The notes under the pieces are model-generated. The model worked only from the letters and a program-made list of their open reading frames with translations. It had not been told where the DNA came from and ran no database searches. This document shows positions 56,109 through 64,000 of a DNA stretch of 64,000 nucleotides, piece after piece. This DNA comes from Massospora cicadina (lineage: Eukaryota; Entomophthoromycota; Entomophthoromycetes; Entomophthorales; Entomophthoraceae). Location: NCBI GenBank assembly GCA_022478985.1, contig JAKSZP010009238.1:124001-188000 (forward strand), in the 5' to 3' direction. Within the stretch, counting starts at the first letter, position 1. Each line of letters opens with the position of its first letter. The position numbers and the translations under genes are program-made.

Positions 56109-56256
56109 CCTGAGTGCCCATCAGCACCTGGAGGTCCTCAAGGCCCTACACTCCCTGGTCCACGGGGCCCATCAGCTCCAGGAGGTCCACGTGGTCCTAC
56201 ACCCCCAGGTGGCCCATGAGGTCCTTCAACCCCAGGAGGACCCATATTTCCAGAGG
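56109..56256 (-). other. Collagen-like Gly-X-Y segment in D Gag
   Basis: On the minus strand, about 15 near-continuous triplets with Gly first: GPPGVEGPHGPPGG, GPRGPPGADGPRGPG and so on, rich in proline, with one frame slip and one stop. It sits directly before the coiled coil in Gag. The same element order is seen in I at 62403-62483. Confidence 0.85.
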
Positions 56257-56269
56257 CTTTCTCTACTTC

Positions 56270-56990
56270 ATTAACCCAGAATTGAATTCCTGAATACATT
56301 TGTTCCAATTAGAAGAGATGAGTTCTAATTTTCTCCACTATTGATTGACTACGCTCAGAGAGTTGGGAAATACCCTCTCTCCATTCTCTCTGAATCTCCT
56401 GAACTTGCTCGGGGAACTGTACATCAACAAAATTGGACATCCCATAATCGAGCTGAATGAGCTGCTGATGTACTTCATTGAGTAAGGCCCAATTACTAAT
56501 GGTAGCATCACGATTATCTTGGCTAAAAATTAAATGCTGACTTTAAAATTTGGAAATATAACTATTCAAGGATTAGAGTCCTTCAAGTAAATTGAGCATC
56601 CCTGGTGGTGCATTCCAACTACAGGTAATAAATGGTATAAAGTAGGATGTATGAGTTGGTGCAAATATTGCTTGGGGCCAATTCCTGGCATTTGAGAGGT
56701 TTGCAGCACTTCCCGCAATATGAAAGGTACAGCATTATATTGAGATTGGGTAGAACAGATTCCAGGGATTAGGGCCCCTTCAAGCAATTGATCAATAATT
56801 TTTTGTAAAGCCTCAGGTGGTATCTGAAAGTCTGAGGTAAAACTTAAGTTAAGACCATAAAATTCCAGGTTGGACCAAAATTCCAATGGGGGGGGGTAAT
56901 CTTGGGATTTGGTCTCCAGTTGAGCGGACCCATTGTAAAATGCCGCCTTGCTCTTGGTCTTGAGCTTCATCAGGCAAAGAATGAGAATTT
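56270..56990 (-). pseudogene. N-terminal Gag of D
   Basis: The frame 56970-56566 (134 codons, MKLKTKSKAAFYNGSAQLET start) is proline- and leucine-rich without known motif. 56560-56270 continues with helix-type sequence in a broken frame up to the collagen-like segment. The start ATG at 56970 lies about 60 bases after the primer site. Confidence 0.6.
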
Positions 56991-57031
56991 ATAGTAGTGA
57001 TAGACGTTGTCACTGGTGCGTAACTCAGAGT

Positions 57032-57050
57032 GCCCCTGTAGTGAGCACCA
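57032..57050 (-). promoter_or_regulatory. tRNA-type primer-binding site of D
   Basis: The minus strand reads TGGTGCTCACTACAGGGGC, one base after the 5' LTR end. A tRNA ending GTAGTGAGCACCA would prime. Same site in E (22083). Confidence 0.85.
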
Positions 57051-57051
57051 G

Positions 57052-57389
57052 TCTGGAAGTTTTGAATTACACTTCCAATGGGGCAGGTATAATCTCAAAG
57101 TTACACTGAGAGGACTCTAGAAATGCATTAAAATCAAACGGAACTATAGGTTATGAATTAACCTAGATTTTAATATTGAAAAGAGGGAATATTTATAGGC
57201 TTCATAACTGCTCATAATCTATCAGAGCGAATTAATCTTTGCATGATCAAACCTTCAATCAATTGATTGGTATTAGATTGATCATTAACCTTGATAGATT
57301 GTGATATATTGCTTGCTCATTCTGATGATGTCGGGGGACTTGATAAAGTGGATTTTTCAGAGATATGAAAATTTGGTGAAATTCTGACA
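57052..57389 (-). repeat. 5' LTR of D
   Basis: Minus strand TGTCAGAATTTCACC to CTTCCAGA; partner of 51030-51370. The start TGTCAGA resembles the F LTR start, consistent with related families. Confidence 0.9.
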
Positions 57390-58503
57390 GTGACATTTTG
57401 TAAGGGAGCCTTTGGGAGTGAATGTAAATCAAGGCTACCTAAACTAGACATCGTGAACCCTTGATATCTCATAGTATGAACAAGATGCTTCACCACCAGC
57501 ATTGTAAACAAATAAAGATCCAAATTTCACATTATTCTCCTCAAAGCATAAAAAATGGGTAGGAAAAGCTTTAAGAACCCTGGTGATGATCAGGACATCA
57601 CCAAAGGATTACTTTATGTTCTGGATGGAAAATGCAGCCCGTCAAAAAATTGTCATAAGTAATAATTTGGTAATCCATGGACCTATTTGGTATTGGAGCA
57701 GGAAAAATAACCTAATAGAGAGTCATCTTAGTCCACAAAAACTTATTATTTAGGTAATTGATGTTCCCATAAATACAGAGCGCTTATAGTAACCAAATTA
57801 GGCTGTTCTTTATAATTTTCTCCCTTAGAAAATGGCATATTATGGAAACAACAGGTCAAGGCGTGTAGAAACAAATTTCAGGACTTGCTTTTGCTGAGTG
57901 AAGCCTCTTACTTGGGGTTATGACTCATTCTTAAGTTATTAATGAGTGCCAAATTAAGCTCATCATTGACTTGATCAAAGATAATTAAAAGCGTCAGGGA
58001 TAATCCCAGATATATTTGATATTATAGTGATCACTAGAACTTTACACCAAGAATTATATAATAATTATATCTACTAAATTTGTCTTAACTTGACACCAGT
58101 GGCTTATGCTGAGGATTCAAACTAATTAAATTATTAATTTGGGTTTGCGGTGGAACGCCATTTAAACGTCAAGATATAATCAAATGTTCATTTTGGTTAC
58201 TAGCAACTTATGCTAAGGATAATTAAATTGTCAGTGAAATGCCAAGGTTTTGATAAGTATAGCAAGTGATTATGTTTCTGCCGCCTATAATTACCTGGTT
58301 TAGAGCTATCAGTATCAATTCCTGATACTAAGTTGAGCCTTACAATTACCAGTAACTAAACACCAAGGAGAATAATCTTTTTGCATTATTACTACATTGT
58401 AAATTAAATTATTATTTCTTTTTTAGCACTAGGTGGTCCCAAACTAAAGGGGGATACACCGATCTAATTTACTATTATCACTTTATTGGCAATTAAAACT
58501 GAC
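57390..58503. other. AT-rich region, right flank of D
   Basis: No supported gene. It continues the pre-insertion sequence from the left flank of D. The part next to 58504 may be the start of the element I LTR, since a solo LTR (58504-59391) seems to have split that LTR. Confidence 0.35.
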
Positions 58504-59391
58504 TGTAAGGAGAATGTCTGTAACTCTCCATTTCCTAGTGAGGTGGTGCGAGGTGCACAGCCACACCTCCAGGTAGCTAGTAATTAGTAAGATGCTATAC
58601 AGGGCACCGCAGAGGATGCCAGAGCAAAAGGGACCCAAGGCAAGGGTGTACAGCGCAGTATATAATATGAGACAAAACATCAATAAAAAAACTTCGGTGG
58701 ACCTCAATGAGGAGTCCACAACCAAGTAAGATTGGTGCAGGTGTTCTTGGGTGCTTTAGTATTGAGGGGACTAGGGCGACCCAGCGGTGCACCAGATATG
58801 GGAAATATCTTTGAGAAAATATGAAGATCAAAACTTTTAGAGACCTCTTTAAGGAGGTCCACACACAGGTTCACCCAAGGAACAATTTAAAAAATTTAAA
58901 AAATGAGTGATTTATGAATAGTAAGTCAACCAATGAGAAAGGTTAGTATAGAGGAAACATACTTAAGCAATTGGGGGTAATCGTCAATTGATGGAAGTGG
59001 TGCTAAGCCCAGGTACACTAATAAGCGCGTGCTTCCATCAGCCAGGGTACTATGTCTTGAGATTGACCAAACTCGAGTTATTGTAGACATGGCCAACCCA
59101 ATACCCAGTTTTCAAAAATTGAACAGGGTCTGAAACCCCGTTCACTGAGCAACTGAACTGAACCATTGCTGTTAAGTAGGGGACTTGTCCATTTAACTCC
59201 ACTGCCATAACACACGGCTGGTCATCATGCACTTGCCCTGAACCAACCTGGGCATATCTGGCCTGCAGCAAGCGTTGGTCCAAAGTGTTCTTTAATTCAT
59301 GAAAGTCCTGCAGCTTGACCTTTTAGGACTCCTGATGTCCAGCCTTGTCTTGGCAGTTGGTTTCTGTCAATAAAGGAATGTAAACATGACA
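58504..59391 (-). repeat. Solo LTR of the G family
   Basis: 888 bases matching the G LTRs from TGTAAGGAGAATGTCTGTAAC to ACATGACA (plus strand). Flanked by CTGAC (58499-58503) and CTGAT (59392-59396), a 4-of-5 target duplication. It keeps AGTCAACCAAT (58924-58934), the presumed RNA start region, and a hydrophobic frame (58725-58483) equivalent to that of G. No internal region, so it formed by LTR-LTR recombination. Confidence 0.85.
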
Positions 59392-59717
59392 CTGATTTTT
59401 CCCCTAAGCTAGGCTTCTATTGCCTAGTATCTTACCGCCTGCATTTCTTGAATTTTTTTCTTCTCAATTTTAACCTCATATTACTATAAATACTGCGAGG
59501 CGTTATTCTAATGAATAACTTTTACCTACTATAGCTATTTAATTTAAATTATTATTTGACTCCTTCTACAATAAGAGTTAAGGCTGGAGAACTTAGTAGG
59601 AACTTTGTCCCCCTCTCTTTTGGGAAGCGCAATTTACTAAGTATACCACTTCTGTCCTATTGTTGGTGATTAGGCTGGTGCCATGCGAGCAACCCACAAA
59701 GTCAGAATTCTGACAAC

Positions 59718-59738
59718 TGTGCTCAATATAGGGGCCCC
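59718..59738 (+). promoter_or_regulatory. Degraded tRNA-type primer site of I
   Basis: TGTGCTCAATATAGGGGCCC is a diverged form of TGGTGCTCACTACAGGGGC. The upstream GAATTCTGACA resembles LTR-terminal sequence. The site is too changed to be certain. Confidence 0.5.
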
Positions 59739-59799
59739 TTTACACCCCTAAGTTTTCAGTATTTACTTTGGAGAGGGTATCTCTCTTTCCTAAAATGGG

Positions 59800-60511
59800 C
59801 TGAGCTCCCAAGGAGCTTTACTTGATGTCATGCCACACCTCACAGATTGCTGTGAAGACATCTGCACCTTCGCCGGCCCCCTCAACGCGCTCTTTTTGAG
59901 GACAATATTAGTGTCAGCTATCATTGCTGATGACTTTACTGCCAAATCCCAATTCCAGCTATCAATGCATTGATCTTTCTGGGCCAATTCCTTATGCAGG
60001 CCAACCTGAGCCTGCCTATCACCCTGACAGTTCTGAAGGTGGTGACAAGGAACTTCTTTACCTAAGGGTTTGGTTAGGAGGTGGCTTATTTCCACTGGTT
60101 CTGTTTTGGCAACAAGTTCAGACTGCTTAACTGTGCCAAGCTCCTATCATTATATCATGTGACAACATAAGTCAGCTCACATTCTTTCTTTTCAATGATT
60201 TATTAAGATGAGAAATTGTATTAACAACCTCTTCACCAAATCCTGAAATTCTAAAGTTCTCATGTGGCCCCTTAATCAGTAATTGAGTTAATTGGTGTTG
60301 GCAGCCATTTAACCTGCCTGGGTTTGATGCTAATATCATTTTTTGGTATTTTCTAACGGAGGTTCAATTCTATGCTCCTCATTAAATTAAGTTGAGCACT
60401 GCCAAGAAATTCTGATTTAATTTCTATTACATATAGTAATGCTATCTCAATGATTAGTAGCTATTATGAAATGATCCCAAAGTGTGCTCCTCATTCAATT
60501 GGATCAAGCTA
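59800..60511 (+). pseudogene. N-terminal Gag of I, decayed
   Basis: The position after the primer site implies Gag leader and N-terminus. Fragments are short: the longest frame (59924-60130) has no motif. Nothing else is seen up to the mariner insertion. Confidence 0.35.
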
Positions 60512-61064
60512 CACAGTGCATTCAGAAAGTTCTGGGACTAACGTTTTAAAGACACAACTTTACAAATAAATAAAATTTCTTTTATCATAATTTAACATAC
60601 AACCTTTCCCTCTCTATACATATTTATATTGCTAAAACAATTGTTAAAAGGTATGCACATAGTTCCTATTTTGTATAACCATGTCTAAACCAGCTGTCAC
60701 ATTCTTCTGAATTGTCTCTACTTTATCAAAAGGATGAACCTTCAGTGCCACCTTCAGATTATAATTGTCCACCCTATTCACCAGATTTGGCTCTGTCTGA
60801 CTTCTTTCTGTTCTCTAATCTGAAGGTGGCGCTGAAGGTTCATCCTTTTGATAAAGTAGAGACAATTCAGAAGAATGTGACAGCTGGTTTAGACATGGTT
60901 ATACAAAATAGGAACTATGTGCATACCTTTTAACAATTGTTTTAGCAATATAAATATGTATAGAGAGGGAAAGTTGTATATTAAATTATGATAAAAGAAA
61001 GTTTATTTACTTGTAAAGGTGTGTCTTTAAAACGTTAGTCCCAGAACTTTTTGAATGCACTGTG
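60512..61064. mobile_element. Fold-back (palindromic) mariner-type element
   Basis: 553 bases flanked by TA. Two inverted arms of about 250 bases each (60512-60762, 60815-61064), starting CACAGTGCATTCAGAAAG, are nearly identical over their length. Both arms derive from the 3' half of a mariner transposase gene plus its terminal repeat, so the element is one 3' end joined head-to-head with a copy of itself. The short centre and right arm still read CPPYSPDLALSDFFLFSNLK, the third-Asp region of mariner transposases (60759-60820), then the C-terminus to a stop at 60931. No 5' half (first two Asp) exists, so it cannot encode transposase. Confidence 0.88.
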
Positions 61065-61066
61065 TA

Positions 61067-62240
61067 TTTCAATCTATCAGCCAAATAAAATCTTCTGGGG
61101 ACAGTCCCCAATGTTTTCCTGAATGCTGGCAGCCTGTGCTATCAGTATTAGAGATGATGAGCAAGCCAAAATACCTGCTTCTAAATTATAGCTCAACTGA
61201 TTGACTCTCAACCCGGCACAAATGAAACCCTATCCTGAAGGCACTGAGAAACTAAATTTGATTAGGAATCATTATGTATATGAAAATCAATAGAATCACC
61301 TTCAGGAATCCTGTCCCCACTTCCCAAATCATGAGAGGCGCTGCCCCCACTGCTGCAGTCATGAGGACCTCACAGTACAATGAGGGCGTAATCCAGGTAG
61401 TTGATCTGGCAGGTAGTAAAAGGCACTGATCTCAAGGGGCTACAAAGATCCATGAGGCACCATGTCTTGTGCGCCCTATAAATATTGACATTTTATAGCA
61501 CAATAAAGTAGTCCATTTTCCATCCATCTTTTCATTTTTTCGACCTCTCTATTAATTTCCGGCTTTGAGTTCATCTTTTGGCTTCTGAGAAAGTCAAGAG
61601 AACTGTTATGATGAGAGAAGTGGTGATCATTACAGGGGGCCTAGCTGTCCTAAGTGAAAACGTCCATCATGAGTAATGGAGAATACTAGCAGTCACAAAG
61701 CTTGTTCTGCTAATTAGTAAGAGAAGCATTGCTTAATGGATTAGTACCTCGTGGTATGAAGTGCTGCCCTTGCATCCTGAGAGTCTAGAATTACTGGCCA
61801 TGTTCTAGTTCTCCTTTCCCTCAACTGATGGAAATTAGTATCAACTTTAGTACAAGAACCTGTATGACATTATCCAACAATTAATAAATGGCATCTACTC
61901 ATGGGTGCCCGCTCCAGCTGCTCCCACGCCTACTCCGTGACTTCTACCATGTGAGACCTTTATATCTCCGCCCAGATACCAGCGGGAGAACTCACTCTGG
62001 GAACTGAATGCTACCTTTGAAACTTTTTTCACCCAGCTATTCAACACCTCCTCCAGTTAGTAGAGTTGCATCATCATGAAGTCTCATGATAACTGGGGCT
62101 CATTCAAACCTTACACTGCCATGTCATCGATTTTTTACAAAGCGGCTTCCTCCTTCATTTACAAAAACTGTGAGGCCATTATTAATAACTGATGATTAAT
62201 AAACTAAGCCCAAAGCCAAATTTCAGTGTTAGATAGCAGG
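61067..62240 (+). pseudogene. Continuation of I Gag/leader, no clear motif
   Basis: Sequence between mariner and the recognisable Gag. Frames are short; nothing can be named. 61900-62160 has a somewhat higher G+C and codon-like look but no open frame above 60 codons. Confidence 0.3.
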
Positions 62241-62249
62241 ATATCTGTC

Positions 62250-63780
62250 TACCTTGAGGATTAACTGCAGCAGAATATTTAGCTCCTCAAGGTTGCTTGG
62301 AACCAGCGCCTCCACCAAGTTGAATAGATGTTATGGACCCTGCAACAATACTATCAGGAGATGGCCTCTAGCAATTACACCTCCAGAAATGAAAAACTTG
62401 AAGGACCTAGGGGGCCCAAAGGCCCTGAAGGGCATATGGGACCCAAAGGATGTGAAGATCCCCATGGACCTCAAGGGCCTCAGGCCCTGCGGTACCTATT
62501 CCCAGAGACCCTGTCAACCCTTGATAAAAGGATGTGTTAGCAGCTCTGGCCTTATGCAATTAAATTCAGAATGTAACTCAGGGGTGCAGACTCTGAGTAG
62601 ATAAAATCTTCCTTGACCCTAGGATCTCCATTGAGGCATTGTCAGATGAAATTGACTACTTCAGAATTTTAACCAAGCTTACTGTAGTTGCATCTCTCAG
62701 TTTGAGCAAACTTGTCAAGGGTTCAAGACTCATTTGACCACTCTAAAGAGTCAGCTTCGCCTTCAAGGCGCTGACATTTAATCTCTAAAAGATCAGGTAA
62801 CGAATAAGGCTTCCATTTATTTTTTCAACCAAAACTAGGATGATATCCAAGAGGACTTTGAGGGCCTAAGATGATGGTTGGACCAGCAGGTCCAAAAACT
62901 ATGCGAAACTGAGATCTCATAGCCTGCACCCATCCCTGGCGATAACACCCTCTTTACTCCTTTTGTAACTAACGTTAAACCTAGTTTTAATGAAAGGTTC
63001 ACTCCTGGTCAGTAAAGCATCACTTACTTCCTGTATACATATAAGAGTTCCATGTAGGAGGCCACTGACTGGCAGAAATTGAAGCATATCCACTCCTGCC
63101 TCAAAAGCACTGCCAGGGAGATCATGACTCCAATTTAAAGGAGTGCAACACGTGGGAACAGGTCCATATGGCATTAATTCAAGAATTTGGAAGCAATAAA
63201 AAGCTGACTATTCAAAAAAGTATTCATGGGTAGCCAACTGAACAAAGGGGAGAGCTTCATGGAGTTTGGCAGCCATTTCTATGCCCAAGCGCAACCTTTG
63301 GTTACTACCAATCCTATTACTTTTTCCAACGCTAACACTTCTGTCATCTCCACATCGATCCTACCACAAGGTGAAAATGCATATGATTGGTCAAATTAAT
63401 GGTTCTATATGCATTTATGAAATCAAAACAGTGCTTGACGAGATCCTTACATCAACCCTGCGCTCCAAGGCTACCTCTTCAGGTCCCTCCAACCAGCCTT
63501 ATGTTCATGCGGTCGAAAACCAGAAGAATTCTCACCTTGATGTACCTACTGGAAAGGTTTAAATTACAGCGTAAAGACCTGCTAGAAACGATTTGCTGAG
63601 TAGGCGGGAAAAGGGCCATCAAAACGAAAGGCGAGGCACTCCATGCTGACATACCTACCACGCCTCAAGGGTTCTCCATAACCTTGAACGCTCCTGGAGC
63701 TATCATACCTGAAGAAGAAGTTTTGGTACCCGTTGATAATAAATAAATTGATACTGCTATCTCTTTAAACAATGACTCTT
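62250..63780 (+). pseudogene. Gag of I with collagen-like segment
   Basis: 62254-62604 leads to the Gly-X-Y segment (62403-62483), followed by helix-type sequence (62620-62930) in the place of the D coiled coil. Capsid-like pieces (about 62990-63360) align by eye with D Gag (SITYFLYTYKSSM against ISFLYIYEKALI; FMEFGSHFYAQAQPLVTT against IKDFAHQFYQEAQTLVAS). Frameshifts throughout. No CCHC knuckle recognised. Confidence 0.65.
62403..62483 (+). other. Collagen-like Gly-X-Y segment in I Gag
   Basis: Nine triplets, GPRGPKGPEGHMGPKG then C-E-D-P-H and GPQGPQ; Gly is in first place in all but one (Gly to Asp). It occupies the same place in Gag as the segment in D. Confidence 0.85.
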
Positions 63781-63819
63781 ATTTTCCTCACGCTATCTCC
63801 TCAGTTTTGAACTCTGATT

Positions 63820-63980
63820 AATTGTGTTACTGTCTGAGTTCTTAAGATTTCAGTTCTCACCAAAGTTGACAGTGGCTCTCCTGTGAAAATTATATTTCCA
63901 AATTGATGAAGCGCATCAAGATTGCTCCAGACTTGCCACGCTATATAGAGTAGGCACGGCTGGCCTGAATAGTACTCAAG
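63820..63980 (+). pseudogene. Start of protease of I
   Basis: Decayed frame with TKVDSGSPVKIIF (D-S-G active-site type) then KRIKIAPDLPRYIE, as in D (KWIKFTPNISHYEEY) and F (KQIKVSPDIPHYMEY). Truncated by the window edge. Confidence 0.6.
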
Positions 63981-64000
63981 CAATAGGGGCGTATTCTTTC

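Larger units (their letters stand above)
51030..57389 (-). mobile_element. Element D: tRNA-primed Ty3/gypsy with collagen-like Gag
   Basis: LTRs of about 340 bases (51030-51370, 57052-57389) with a perfect GTGAC duplication on both sides (51025-51029, 57390-57394). Minus-strand order: LTR, primer site, Gag with collagen-like and coiled-coil parts, CCHC knuckle, protease, RT, RNase H, integrase, polypurine tract GAGGGGGGAAA (51381-51371), LTR. No chromodomain found. Moderately damaged. Confidence 0.92.
59392..63980 (+). mobile_element. Element I: Gag-side part of a D-like Ty3/gypsy, runs off right edge
   Basis: LTR-like DNA with TATA-like sequence to about 59715, primer-like site (59718-59738), Gag region to about 63700 (with collagen-like segment) and the start of protease at the window edge. 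It contains a mariner insertion at 60512-61064. All frames are broken. D and I share domain order and the Gly-X-Y segment. RT and integrase would lie right of the window. Confidence 0.7.

Noticed and set aside
59790..60130. Gene on either strand at 59790-60130
   Set aside because: Both strands have short open frames with no motif, located where decayed Gag of I is expected.
62328..62540. A collagen gene exon
   Set aside because: The Gly-X-Y run is within Gag of a retroelement, with capsid and protease fragments downstream, and D has the same order.
1..63980. tRNA genes, rRNA genes or CRISPR arrays
   Set aside because: I looked for A/B box motifs, rRNA blocks and regularly spaced repeats and saw none. 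A tRNAscan run would be decisive.

Overview
The window is a transposon graveyard from a large, AT-rich eukaryotic genome, most likely fungal. The evidence is a spliced TSR3 gene with a TACTAAC branch site, many chromodomain Ty3/gypsy retrotransposons, some of Tf1/sushi type, and no bacterial features. The species cannot be named from the sequence. TSR3 (38269-39785, + strand, six exons) is the only cellular gene I can support. I found no tRNA, rRNA or CRISPR.

Layout. 1-1696: 5' end of element K (- strand, runs off the left edge), inserted in the 5' LTR of element E1 (1697-8345, +). 8346-8643 and 21213-21540: a decayed sequence split by element F (8644-21207, -). F is itself split inside its reverse transcriptase by element G (11290-17260, -). 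About 21541-27300: element E (+). About 28560-29144: LTR relic of the K/E1 family. 29475-37442: element J (-), split by element B (30395-36357, +), the best preserved element. 37443-43151: AT-rich sequence around TSR3. 43152-49343: element C (+) with a solo LTR nested in it. 51030-57389: element D (-) with a perfect GTGAC target duplication. 58504-59391: solo LTR of the G family. About 59392 to the right edge: element I (+), carrying a fold-back mariner at 60512-61064.

Two kinds of retrotransposon coexist. D, E, F and I (probably J) have a tRNA-type primer site (TGGTGCTCACTACAGGGG or close variants), CCHC or degraded CCHC knuckles, and in D and I a collagen-like Gly-X-Y segment in Gag. K/E1, G, B and C end in a chromodomain (K is cut off before it) and have no tRNA-type primer site. 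Instead, the bases just after the 5' LTR are complementary to 10 or 11 bases inside the LTR that lie about 30-35 bases after a TATA-like box. This is the arrangement expected for Tf1-type self-priming.

Most striking, in the self-priming group an open frame rich in transmembrane helices starts inside the LTR and runs through the LTR end and the primer site. In B and C it leads into Gag. These elements therefore appear to make a Gag whose membrane-anchored N-terminus is encoded by the LTR. In K this frame is open for at least 274 codons up to the window edge. In B and C the hydrophobic segments match at the protein level although the DNA has diverged.
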